A DNA stretch of 30,717 nt from Saccoglossus kowalevskii (Eukaryota; Hemichordata; Enteropneusta; Harrimaniidae), in contig NW_003131861.1 of assembly GCF_000003605.2 (NCBI RefSeq), positions 310,991 through 341,707 of the forward strand, written 5' to 3'. The notes below the pieces were generated by a model, which was not told where the DNA came from, did no database searches, and was given only the letters and a program-made list of their open reading frames with translations. Position numbers and translations under genes: made by a program. Below are positions 10,075-21,236 of the stretch, piece after piece (the stretch's first letter is position 1; the number at the start of each line of letters is the position of its first letter).

Positions 10075-10493
10075 AGTTTAGGATGCCTCGTTGTCAATGT
10101 CTGTCATTCAAGCCGAGACAGAACAAACACTCGCCGTGATTCATGAGAATTATGTTCTGTGATTTGAGGCCTGAAAACCCCAATAATTCAAGCAAAAACT
10201 ATTTTTCATCACCAAACTATTGTTCCAGTGAAATGGTAAAAACTGGTGATATATTCATAATCATTCTCACCAATCGCTAGCTTTATTTTATTCGAACTCG
10301 TTTTTTCGAAATTTGTTGGCGACTTAGTTGCTAAAATTGTTGGAAATATGGGTGTAGCTCTCTCGCAAAATCATGTATATGATTGAAAAGTTGTCGCACC
10401 ACCCAATTACCGGTGTACATTCGTGTACTTTTGTTCTTGTGCTTCGTTGGGCTTCATGTTATTCATTCGAGCAACATCGATATAATGTGACAA

Positions 10494-10543
10494 NNNNNNN
10501 NNNNNNNNNNNNNNNNNNNNNNNNNNNNNNNNNNNNNNNNNNN
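10494..10543. other. Assembly gap of 50 N
   Basis: Fifty undetermined bases. In the paralogous block the flanks 'TGACAA' and 'GATTTGACC' are separated by only about five bases, so the real gap may be close to zero. Confidence 0.95.
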
Positions 10544-11123
10544 TAGGATTTGACCACAGTTTAAAGAGAAAAAAAACTAGGCTGACAATCAGTTTCCTTT
10601 GCAAAATTGTGAATTGCCTTTTTGTACGCTATTCCCACATCCCTCTATCGTTGAGATGCCGACATGTTGAATAAAACATTACTACGATTACTACAGATAA
10701 ACCTAGAAGTATTTATAGTAGCAATATTACCATACCATAACATTAATATCAATCTGCGAACAACGATTTTGGTATTCTATACATATAAAAAGTAAGGCCG
10801 CGACTTTCGGTTTTCCAGTTGAAATAGAAATGCGATAGAATGAATTCAGCTAATGTATTCAACTGATTACCTATTCTAATTAGCATTATATACAGAAATG
10901 TCCACGAAATGAACATTTTCCCAATTTGATTATCTGTTCCAATATCGGTTATGAAGATAAGTGATGAAATGATACTACTGTGAAAAAGTCACGTCAATGG
11001 TCGATCATAAATCGGTTCACATCTCAATGAATTCCAATTTTATGAAAGTTAGTGAATATATTCAGCGTAATTTGTTGATATCAACAATGAGTATTGATTT
11101 TTACATTGTAATTTTACATCGAA

Positions 11124-11299
11124 ATGGCTTCAATTCGACTTGTAATGTTGCTGGTTTTGATCACACTGATACAATAAATATAGTGGTCAGCGAAATTGAT
11201 GAAGGCAATGGAAATGGTGATAGCGCGACCAAAAAGCACGATGAATACAAAACCGAGAACGCAATAGAAAAACGATTTGATGTCCCGGGATTAAAATAA
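11124..11299 (+). pseudogene. Decayed type A peptide precursor
   Basis: Homologue of the CDS at 2878. The start ATG and first 17 codons align, but one missing T brings in TAA at 11175-11177. The acceptor before the ATG is TTTTACAT instead of TTTTACAG, the TATA box reads GAATAAAA, and the polyA hexamer is AACAAA. A 12-base in-frame deletion shortens the spacer. Despite this, the end, Glu-Lys-Arg then FDVPGLK, is unchanged down to the double stop. An open frame from 10997 runs into this tail from another phase, but its first half is the old intron read through, with no signal peptide. Confidence 0.75.
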
Positions 11300-11819
11300 T
11301 AAGAATTAAGTAAAAGTAGATAACATTTTCATCTATCACAGATTGTCTCCCCGATGGACTGCAACTTAATTAGTTGACTTACACAATCTATTACTGTCAC
11401 AGTGTGGTAGATCACATGATAAAATCAACAAAAATATTCAAAAAGAATACTGAAGTTTGTTGTGTATTCAATTGTGATACTCAAGTATTTTCTTTAAAAC
11501 AGATGCAAAAAGCATAGTAAATGTTGTGTTAATTTGTTATTCTAATTTGGGAATCTAATTTTGTAATATTAAGGAGAATTTCAAGGTACAGCTACAATGG
11601 CGCTAACAGTGTCAACTGAGACCTGAGACTTTAATACAGCAATACTGCGAATTTGGTGTATTTGACATCCCAATTGTTGTTGTTTTTTTTTTATAGTGTA
11701 CTTGTGTTAAAAAACTCATGTTGCATAGAATGACAATAGACCAATAACCTGTAGACTGGCCAGGCAGAATATACTGTAAAACATATCTTTTTAGCTAGCA
11801 TGTTATTTTAGATAATCTG

Positions 11820-12031
11820 TGTGAAGCGGTTATTAACATTTCTCCAACATGCTTACACAGGGAAGCCAAATTTAGTAACAATATCGCCAATTAATTATAC
11901 AGGATTGGGGTCAAACATTAATACCACGTAACGAGCCTCGAGCAAATAAGACGCAAGGAGCAAGTTTCAAGCAATATTTAGTAAAGCAAGTTAATTAGCC
12001 AAAAATATACAAACCATCCACAGGCGCTATT
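11820..12031. mobile_element. Truncated second copy of the 432-1439 element
   Basis: Starts TGTGAAGCGGTTATTAAC, matching the left terminus of the complete copy, and stays similar through 'CAAGCAATAT', 'AAAGCAAGTTAAT' and 'CAGGCGC' to about 12031, where similarity to 670 of copy 1 stops. The right end is missing. It lies between the decayed type A and type B peptide units. Confidence 0.65.
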
Positions 12032-12210
12032 TATTTATTTAACTAATTTAAGATGCAGCTAATTTAACAGAAGATATATTCCCACAGAGCGTGTCATTCC
12101 ATGCAGGTATTTCAAGGTGGTCTACAGTATATTGTTCAGTTCTTGAATTTGTAAATTGCCATATACGTACGGTATTTCTCTATTCCTTCATCATTGAGAT
12201 ACCGTCCTGA

Positions 12211-13047
12211 TAAATAAAACATAACAACTTTTACCACACTACAGATCAACCTAGACGTATTTATAGCAGCAACATTATCATACCAGAACATTTTCTGTGA
12301 TTTCAATCTGCGAACAAAGGTTTTGGTATCACATACCTGTAAAGGTAAGGCCGCAACGTTCCGGGATTTATTATTTTTTTTTTGAAACACAAATGCAGTA
12401 GAAAGGCTTCAGATAATGTGTTCAAATAATTGTTCATTCCGAATAGTATAAAATGAACACATGTTTATGAAATTAACATAATTTCAAATTAATTACCTGT
12501 TCCAGTAACGCGGAATGTAGTAATCCTACCATGCAAATATAATCACATTAATGATCGATAACAGTATGTCGGTAACATATCACTGAAGTCATTGAACATA
12601 CTCGGTGTTTATCAACATCGATTGTTTAATATACAGTATATCCTGAAATGTCACATAGAAATGGCATCAGCTCGCAGATTGATATTACTGAAATTATTAT
12701 CGTATGGTAATCGTCGTCATTTTTTATTTATCAGGTGGACATCTCAAACTACAGAGCATTGTGAAAATTTGTAATTTTGCTAATAACACTGTCAGTAATA
12801 TGGTAGTTGGCGAACATTCTGATGAAAGTGGTAAAATCAATGAAGATGGTTATAGTGTGACCAGTAAACCTGAATAAAGATAAACCCGATGTTGTTTTGG
12901 AAAAACGACCCAGTAGGTGGGAAATGAAATAGGGAGGATGAGGTAAAAACAGATAATATGAACAGTCATCATGAATTATCACACTGCTTGTCTGCATCAA
13001 TATGGACTGCAATTTCATGAGTTACTCCATATGATGATATCAATAAA
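12211..13047 (+). pseudogene. Decayed type B peptide gene with both exons
   Basis: A TATA-like TAAATAAA (12211) precedes a non-coding first exon ending at AAAG|GTAAGG (12344/12345), homologous to the type A first exon. The second exon begins near the ATG at 12661 ('MASARRLILLKLL'). The hydrophobic stretch (near 12765-12800) and the 'VVGEHSDESGKINEDG' part are in different frames, and an extra base near 12873 gives a stop before the tail. The tail itself, Glu-Lys-Arg then PSRWEMK and TAG (12930-12932), is still readable, with AATAAA at 13042-13047. It is the partner of the copy at 3690-3887 and keeps the promoter and exon 1 which that copy lacks. Confidence 0.65.
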
Positions 13048-13210
13048 TATAATTTAACAGAATTCCGACGTTGTTTCATGTATTAAACTGTGTTCCTAAT
13101 TTATTTTGTCAAAGAGGACGCAGAAAACACAGTAAATATCATGTAATTTTTGTATTAATACTATTGAATTACGATTTCAGCAGTACGTGTTTGAAACTAA
13201 CTAGCTAAAA

Positions 13211-13232
13211 AATTATATTATATTATATTATA
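13211..13232 (+). repeat. (ATTAT)n microsatellite
   Basis: About four tandem ATTAT units. Confidence 0.85.
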
Positions 13233-15520
13233 GCACAGTCCCTCTATCCCGGTCTGGAAACGACTAGCGTTCTTTTGTCTCAAACAGCGTTGCGGGTAGA
13301 CAAGCCGTTCACACCCGGGCCGGGGGAGTCAGGAAGTCAGACAGATTACAATACCGTCAATATTAAAATCGGCAAATTTGCCGTCATGCAAAGCGATACC
13401 TCATTGTATGTCTTCACTTTGACTTCAAATTCGGGCAACCGCAAAGGAAACAAAACGTGTAAACAAAATTAGCACTATGAAATTTGGGGTTTCTGAACCC
13501 TTATACGCATCAAAACCAACCTACCAACTCATAAACACCCAGTTCCTGCCATGTATAGATTAATATCGTGAGATTATGTACATCTTCTAGTTTTAATAGG
13601 GAAAAACTTCGTGTACCAACATGCTGACATCGCTAAACAAATCTTGTCAGAATGGCGTCGTTTATGTTAACGTGGTCGATCGAAAAACCTGCGATATTTC
13701 TGATTCTTGGGGGTTGATAACAATTCAAGTCAAATATACAACAACTAATGACCTTACTCGACGGACAGCATAAGACAATGCATCGAAGATGGAGCTACCG
13801 CGATTCAACATTAAGATAGAAGATAATATGTATTTACATATTCCTATCTAATGTATGGCAACAGAATGAATACCAAACGTGCTGTAACATGAAGGGTCAT
13901 GTGTTAATTGCACCTGGCTTCAATGTATTACTGTTTGTCTTAATAATTTTCAACTTTCTCGCCGAACATGAATACTTCATTATCAATACTATCTGTAAAG
14001 TCAAACAGTACACATGAACACCACTTCCTTCCTTGAAATATATTACATTAGAGGGTAATTGTGTTCAAGGAAAGACTATATCTTATCTTATCTTTCAATT
14101 GTTTAATAATGATAATTATGGGATAGCTTCGGTTTATACCTCATCAACACATAATCTTAAACAAACTCGATTCCCTTTTGTTACACATGTAGATTCATGT
14201 TCGTTATTTGCGATGAAATTCAATTAATTGATTACCAAAACAGGATTAACTGACAACATTACCAAAACGCTGTAATATATACACATTCAATGGTATCAGC
14301 TGGTAAGTACTCACTGGTGAGTACCATAAGTACTGGTTATCGATAGAGATTATGTACAGGGTTATTTGTGAGAGACACTAACGTCTCTTGCAATAATGTG
14401 CATACTCACGGGGATAGTAGATAGGTCACTCAAAAAATCGAAACGCCACACAGTGGTGCAACGAAAGAAAAATCCTCGGAGATAGATGATTTATAGACTA
14501 TTTTGTTGTAAATAATCTTCCTTACCACCATAATTTCACCTTGTATTTAATCACTGAAAATGTAATAATCGTATTTTATATTTAGACTCATACAGCGCTT
14601 CATAAACTAGTCTTATTTCAGACAGAATTGTAGAAAGCATTGCATGAACAATATTATCGGGACTAAAAATAAGTGGGATATATGATAATTACGTTTCTTC
14701 AACTCCAGAACATAATTTTTTCACACAATATATCTAAATGTTTGAAAGTATTTTTGAGTAACATTCGTTCATATTTCTGTTATTTTTTTAGTTTGACGAT
14801 ATGGTAAATGTGAATTTTATATTTTGAAATAAGATTACGTCAAAATAGTATAATGTCATATAACCGATACTGTAATACATTGTGCATGGAATTTATATGC
14901 TGGAATTAAACTTTGAAATTATGATAGTCCTTGAATTGAATATTGTGATAAATATTGAAAGAGACAGCTACAATGGCACTCTACTAACAATATGTTGCAT
15001 TGAGTCAGACTTAAGAACAACATCCTATCCTTTGAACTGGTTCCGAAATGCCTCTTCTCTAGGTAGAGCAGTACAATTATGTATTCTCCAAATGTCCACT
15101 ATATCATATTTATCTCTAAAACTACAAAACTGTCATCTAGACACGGATACTACCCCAACGGCGATCCAGGGCAAGGTTTGTGTATAATAGTAAGTTCATT
15201 ATTACTACTTCTAGTACCATGGGATTGAACGCAGCATTATCTAGTTTGACTAGACCAATGGGTATTATGGGTTCCCGAAAAGAAAAAAAAAATTGTAATT
15301 TTTATTTTAAATTCAGGTGAATATTTTCAAAATAATTCACCAGATCTTAGGTTTTGAGTGTCAATATTTCCAACTTGATCGCCATAATATTTAAATTGTC
15401 TAAATAGATTACCTATTTCTCTTGAGATACGGCTCAAATCACAACAATACAAACGTAAGCACACAAACATAAGACAACAGAACATGCAACATCAATGTAA
15501 CAATACCAAACACGTTCAAT
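13233..15520. other. Non-coding stretch left of the BEL/Pao element
   Basis: No gene recognised on either strand. The frames at 13275-13472, 14033-14227 and 14882-15187 have no domain or splice support. A short imperfect palindrome (GGTGAAT ... ATTCACC) lies at about 15316-15341, and an A-rich run at 15281-15293. Confidence 0.5.
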
Positions 15521-16027
15521 ACATGTAGATTAGTAACGTCTAAATACACAACAAATGGTCGCATAAATTACAGGCTCAAACAAAGCGAAAAACATTAACA
15601 ATATTTCATCATAACTTTGAAAACAGGCAGAAACACTCCTCGCTGAATAACACGAGATGAACAATGTCGTAGGAAGTACAGTGTGAACGATTGCATCACC
15701 ACTAAATAAAGTATTTCTGACGAATTCACTGGATAGCATCACCCGAACACATAATAAACAAGCTCAAAAAGGAGGAACTAAACTTAGTTAAGTCATAAAG
15801 TCGTTCTTACTGAAATTTATAGATCAACCCAGCACATCGACCACTACGATGAAGTTAATAACGATGATATATCTAAGTTTCTGGCCTCAAAACACTGGCA
15901 TGTCACGGCAACCATGCCGGCTCCAGAACTTCCCTTCTGTTTCTTACTTCCGGTTTCTCAACTCCAATAATGACATAGTCAGAACCCGTCTATAAATGGC
16001 GCTAGATTGTCAAATGCCCAACTAAAT
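15521..16027 (-). repeat. 3' LTR of the BEL/Pao element
   Basis: Matches 18245-18751 with about 32 differences including a few 1-base indels. Frames inside it (15530-15742) are not genes. The similarity ends are at 'ACATGTAGAT' and 'CCCAACTAAAT'. Confidence 0.85.
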
Positions 16028-16039
16028 TTTTTCTTTTTG
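16028..16039 (-). other. Polypurine tract of the BEL/Pao element
   Basis: CAAAAAGAAAAA on the minus strand, immediately next to the 3' LTR, as expected for the plus-strand DNA primer. It also encodes a run of lysines at the end of the gag frame. Confidence 0.6.
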
Positions 16040-17847
16040 TAGTTGGGATCATGAAGGATGGTTGGGTGACGAGCTTGACACTGGGTACAGACTGCTCTAT
16101 TTCTGCAATTTTTACTGAAATACCCTGGTCTTAGACAGGCGAAACAGATGCCTTTTGACATTAAGAAATTCAACTTGACTTCTCGAGGTTCCTTACATAA
16201 TTTATCACATTTCTCCATGGCATGTTGAACATCTTTGCAGAAAGCACAGGGTCTTTCGAACGATAGCCTTGCTGGTTGGCTTTGAGCATTGGTTTCACCT
16301 TGGGGTTGGTCTCTTACTTAGCTACACTGATCTGGCTGGTTGGGAGCTCCTTTATTCTATGTTTTGACAGCCGCATAACTTCCCTTCGCTTTATTGGAGT
16401 ATGCACAAGATTTATTACCAGCACCAGTTGTATTTTCGATATGCATAGCTTGTTTTCCAAACATGGGGTCATTCACCGTTTTAGACTCTGCTTTCACGAA
16501 TTCCACCAATAGCTCAAATGTGACAGACTTCCCTTTCTGTTTAGCATCGTGGACTTTACTTCTCCATATAATATGGCAGCCTTTTGTACCAGGGCTTTCA
16601 GGTGATTGTGGATCTCCATTGTTTTTAAGGCATCAATGCTCTGTGTGGCATGCTCACACTCGCATAGGAATATGGCGAATTCATCCAGTGATTTTGCATT
16701 ATCGGCTTTGATGACTGGCCATTCTTTGGCTTTCCTCAGATATGCGTTGGTGATCATCTCTACATTACCATACCTTTCCTCACGTTACTTCATGGCAGCC
16801 GGATAGCCAATCTCAGCATCCAGGTAGCTGTAAACCAATCACTATTTTGTTAGCTTCGCCTACTGTGTATTGCTCCAAATAATTCTTTTCCTCCATAACG
16901 TCCATAACTGACAACATTCAGGCATTGAATTGACGGACAAATCTTTTATATTCCATGGAATTTACACCAAACTTCTTTATATCAGACTGAGGCTTTTTTT
17001 AATTCCCTGACAACTGCTAGCAAGTCCCTTCTCAGTTGACCCACCACTCGTCACAGAGAAACCATGATGAGCATCACCAAGGGTACCACCACGAGAGCAC
17101 ATACCACGCACATCGCGCACACAGGGGACGCCCATGTCACCACCATCACACACAATCACATTTTCCGTTTAAGGTTGGTGGATCTGGCTAAGAGTTCGGC
17201 GCTCTTTTGATCTTCCATGGCTCTTGCCATTGTTAATGAACTAACATGGAATTGAATAGAACTTGCATGTCACTTTCTGGAACGAGACGAAGTAGCTCTA
17301 CTAAACTGAGAAACACTGTCCCCTGATTTTACATTAGCGGCGAGCAGATTTCTTGCCTCACGTTCTTCATCACGTATCCACTTTGTTGTTTTAGCCTTGA
17401 CATCTTGATAGAACTTGTTATGTGGAGCATACCACTCAACATAGTCTAAACATTGTTCATCAGATGAAAGATATTGTTTGTATTGATCGTGACTGTCCAA
17501 AAAGTCCTCATATAATACCATCCAATGTTTGAATACCTCTCTCAGTGATCTCAAATCTGTCTCTGTGTTTGTTATTAGGGATATCAAAAGATCTGACCTT
17601 TCATTAAGCTGTTTGCACAATGCAGTGTGGTTCTTGTATTTAACCTCTCGGAAATATGCTCTTCTTTTGTCAGTTGGGTTTCTTACCCTCCTTCGGCTTA
17701 ACAGGGCTTCCATGCCTTTCATCATTTCATCAGTGGATGCATTTAGTTTGTCAAGTTGTTCATTCATCTTTAGATACTTGCTTCTATCTTGAAAACACTG
17801 ATCAAATTCAGATGTAATGTTAACAACATCAGTGATAAGACTGAATT
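16040..17847 (-). pseudogene. gag: BEL/Pao gag, decayed
   Basis: From the N terminus: an open part 17847-17270 with helical, charged sequence (ATG at 17767, frame open upstream to a TAA near 17850), a short segment 17235-17163 ('SAELLARSTNLKRK'), then a DUF1759-type Pao gag domain at about 16976-16494 ('MEYKRFVRQF', 'EQYTVGEANK', 'TNAYLRKAKEWPVIKADN') broken by at least two stops and a frameshift. The frame 'KSVTFELLVEFVKAESK' follows, then three zinc fingers: CAFCKDVQHAMEKC (about 16245-16204, perfect CX2CX4HX4C), CFACLRPGYFSKNC (His replaced by Tyr) and CTQCQARHPTILH. Gag forms the virus-like particle and binds RNA. Several lesions make it non-functional. Confidence 0.8.
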
Positions 17848-18224
17848 ATGACCGTGAAGGATGTCGCTGTACCAAATTTCGTCAATGAATGTAGTGGCTA
17901 TAAACACGTTTCTCGAAATCTATGTTGAGTCCCGTATTATCAATGACTCATAGAAATGTTTATAAACACTGTCCACAGCTGGATTTCAGCCTCGCCAATG
18001 CGTTCTTCATAAAACTTCATAAAAAGACGTATATTTCAGTATATAAATTCCTTGACCTTTATTTATCGTAATACAACCAAGTAGTATATGTTGTACCATA
18101 ACATCTCACTCGAGCCACAGTAAAATACATCAATCACAAGGTGATGAATTCAGATAGAACGATTGACTGTAAATCGAATAGACAAAGTACAATAAATGAG
18201 TTTGTATACAAATACGGCACACAA

Positions 18225-18240
18225 GATTACGCGAGTGCCA
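18225..18240 (-). other. Primer-binding site of the BEL/Pao element
   Basis: Minus strand TGGCACTCGCGTAATC begins four bases after the 5' LTR. Its complement ends in CCA and looks like a tRNA 3' end (GCGAGTG-CCA). I could not assign the tRNA. Confidence 0.5.
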
Positions 18241-18244
18241 CACT

Positions 18245-18751
18245 ACATGTAGATAAGTAACGTCTAAATACACAACAAATGGTCGCATAAATTACAGGCT
18301 CAAACAAAGCGAAAAACATTAACAATATTTCATCACAAACTTTGAAAGCAGGCAGAAACACGCCTCGCCAAATAACACGAGATAAACAATGTCGTAGAAA
18401 GTACAGTATGAACGATTGCATCACCACTGAATAAAGTATTTCTGACGACTTCACTGAATAGCATCACCCGAACACATAATAAACAAGCTCAAAAAGGGGA
18501 ACTAAACTTAGTTAAGTCATATAGTCGTTCTTACCGAAATTTATAGATCAACCCAGCACATCGAGCACTACGATGAAGTAAATAACGGTGATATATCTAC
18601 GTTTCTGGCCTCAAAACACTGGCATGTTACGGCAACCATGCCGGCTCCAGAACTGTCCATCTGTTTGTTACTGCCGGTTTCTCAACTCCAATATTGACAT
18701 AGTCAAAACCCGTCTATAGATGGCGCTAAATTGTCAAATGCCCAACTAAAT
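18245..18751 (-). repeat. 5' LTR of the BEL/Pao element
   Basis: Partner of 15521-16027. The right edge is set by loss of similarity after 'AACTAAAT', the left edge by the adjacent primer-binding site. The frame 18227-18454 inside it is not a gene. Confidence 0.85.
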
Positions 18752-18857
18752 CAGATATCATGCTATTACAATACAAGTGAAAGTTGTCTTAAATGAAGTG
18801 ACAATAATGGTATACAGAAAACATTAATAATAAAATACTAAAAGGTAATAACGCTGG

Positions 18858-19347
18858 ATTTAGGCCGCTACACCTGTATTATGGGAGTTCAACTGAGTTG
18901 ATTTACACCAGAGATTAGTAATTGCGTACCCAGATTACTGGGTGAATAGGAACATTTTCTAAACACTGTTAATTAATGATCAAGGATAATCCAATAAAAC
19001 TAGGTACAATAACAGGCTGTTCCACAGTACCCTCGTGATAACAGAACACATATACCACCCTGCAATGCCCAGTAACATTTCATCTATTACATTTAACCTA
19101 TAATAGAACCCTTCTCACTTCAGTGTCACCAACAAAGTGACATACTGTGCAGATGTTAGCCTTATTAATCCAGTCAGTATCCACTACAATCCAAACAATG
19201 TAACAAAGAGTACAGGAGTAAATTGTTTACACTAAAGATTAATATTGGTATATAGAATACCCTGGAACAATATTGATTTTGGAAGTGTCAGCACTTCCTA
19301 ATACTGGATGAAATTAAGCATGACTTTTAAGTATTTAGGCCGCTACA
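18858..19347. repeat. 460-bp segment between perfect 15-bp direct repeats
   Basis: ATTTAGGCCGCTACA occurs at 18858-18872 and again at 19333-19347. The 460 bases between have no coding frame. They include a perfect hairpin ACCCAG-ATTA-CTGGGT (about 18929-18944). The pattern suggests a target-site duplication around an old insertion, but no polyA tail or inverted ends are evident. Confidence 0.5.
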
Positions 19348-21236
19348 ATGTGAATAACAATGTATGTTGGTAATTATTTATTCGTTTCTGGTTTTGTTTC
19401 TGCAACTGAATCTATCAGCCAAATATTTGGTGATTGACTTGGTGCTGCTAGTTTAACCAATAAATAGTACTCTTATTTTGCGGTCAAAATTTCTTATTAT
19501 TGAACGCACTCGATAATGCTATTCAATTATATAAAACATTACCTGATAAGTAGATAGACGTAAGTAAACAATATGTAAATCCCCACTGCAATGCAAGACC
19601 TAATAGCATGTAGTTGCATGGCGACCAAAAAAAGTCCAATCAATGAATAAATGAATGAGAAAATATACAGATGATTGTTTCTAAATAGCAAACCCAGAAC
19701 GCATGATCGGTCTACAATGCCATATTCTACGTTGATCATTCGGTGATATATTCAAGTACAATTTTTACATATTCTTGCTTATTATAGGAACGTTATACTT
19801 TGTTCTGCATACATTGTTCTGACTACATACCATATCGCAATACTCAATTTCAATGCATTGTGGGATTGATGTGATGTTACACGAGATGACGTGCTTTATG
19901 ATTGACGGAGTTGTGTTAGAATCGGTCAAAAATAACCAAAAATGATTTTGAATTCCTATATAGTCTATGCAATGCATTATCATGAAAAAAACCACTCGAA
20001 AGCACACTTTTCGCACTAGTGTGCTATGACACCAACTCAGCGATTACAGAGCCCTCAAGAACTTAATATAGCATCTTGATGTCCCGGCCTAGGCCAGTCG
20101 TGAGTTCAGAAATATTTGCAACATAACACACTGTATGTGCGTGATAGTCTTGACAGAAGCATAACAACAACAATCCAAAACGGGACAGTTAAAATTAACC
20201 AATTATCGATGTACATCATAAAATCTGCACTGATCTATGATGGCTTAATTATCGTGCTATTAAACCTTCATCTGAGATACCAGGTTCGTTACGTTCGCAA
20301 CCTTTTACCAAACATAGACACACACAGATCTAGAATTTGTGTCAACTTGTCGTCTCAGCGCCATGCGGGGACTGCCTGAGACTCCTTTATTTGCCTTTCC
20401 AAAACCATCGCACCTTACATGGAAGTTCAAGAGCTCGAGGCGTGGCCTCCACACATTCTACTCATATAGCCAAACACACGAAGTATTTAATGCGCCATAA
20501 TATATTTGATTAATTGCCCCCTATATTAAGAAAGAACTTCTACATTGAAACCGTTAGTTTATACTCATGGGCGCCACAAGGACTAAAACAACATTCCATA
20601 GTTGACATTTATATCCGCCATTTTTCCACTCACCGATCCCACCACCCCCCCCAATACGCGTATGAACCTGATCATGACAAGTTATGAGAAGGTGCGGACT
20701 GACATCGTCCAGATGTCAGATCAGATACCAACTGTCCAGGGGTAATCAGTGAATGTCGTTATAATTGCCAAAAGCGGGCTCACGTCTAAATACATGGAAA
20801 TATAAATAATAAATATATATAAATATATGACAGATTTTAGAAGTACAAATACACTCTTACTCATAACAAAGAAAAGTTTCACATCTGGACAATAAACATA
20901 CCTCAGAAAAACAACCAAGCAGCAATTTGAATTGAATGAGCAAACCTTTCATGGTTTATACCAGATCATAACTAAATCATGATCATCACCATCCCCCACA
21001 CAAATAATTCCTCGAAATTTCTAGATAGTGTCTTCAAGTGACAGTTGATGATCCTGACCAAACCTAGCTGTAGTGAATTATTCCTGACTGCTTTTGTTTG
21101 GCTAATGGTGATCAATCAACATGATATCAAATGTACCATCAAAACCTCAGTGATTTTGATACAACTGCCATGGATCACCCCTAACTCTCACATAATCCTA
21201 GTTTCTGTTTCCTTTATCAGGTTACTCCATGGTTGT
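19348..21236. other. Non-coding stretch between the BEL/Pao region and the sulfotransferase
   Basis: No gene recognised. Frames at 19539-19739, 19765-20016, 20116-20379 and 20721-20918 have no domain, no codon pattern typical of genes and no splice support. A C-rich run lies at 20640-20653. Confidence 0.5.

Larger units (their letters stand above)
10075..11537 (+). repeat. Duplicated block, copy 2 (decayed type A peptide gene unit)
   Basis: Matches 1786-3322 along its length in the same orientation. It carries decayed equivalents of the TATA box (about 10669), first exon and donor (10791), the coding exon and the 3' UTR. A 50-N gap interrupts it. Confidence 0.85.
15521..18751 (-). mobile_element. 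BEL/Pao LTR retrotransposon with gag but no pol
   Basis: Two direct repeats of 507 bp (15521-16027 and 18245-18751), about 94% identical by hand count, enclose a minus-strand internal region. From the 5' end (right) come a primer-binding site (18225-18240), a gag with BEL/Pao features (17847 down to about 16040), and a polypurine tract touching the 3' LTR. Protease, reverse transcriptase, RNase H and integrase are all absent; the gag zinc fingers run straight into the polypurine tract. It is a non-autonomous or internally deleted copy, now decayed by stops. No clear target-site duplication was found. Confidence 0.85.

Noticed and set aside
10997-11299. 100-codon frame ending in the type A peptide tail
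   Set aside because: Its first half is the old intron and the out-of-frame signal peptide region; it has no signal peptide and arises only from a 1-base deletion in the pseudogene.
15530-15742. Frame 15530-15742 and its near-copy 18227-18454
   Set aside because: Both lie mainly in the two LTRs of the BEL/Pao element; they recur because the LTRs are repeats, and no domain is visible.
16276-16806. Plus-strand frames across 16276-16806 and 17529-17792
   Set aside because: They are antisense to the gag sequence, which has recognisable DUF1759 and zinc-finger residues on the minus strand.
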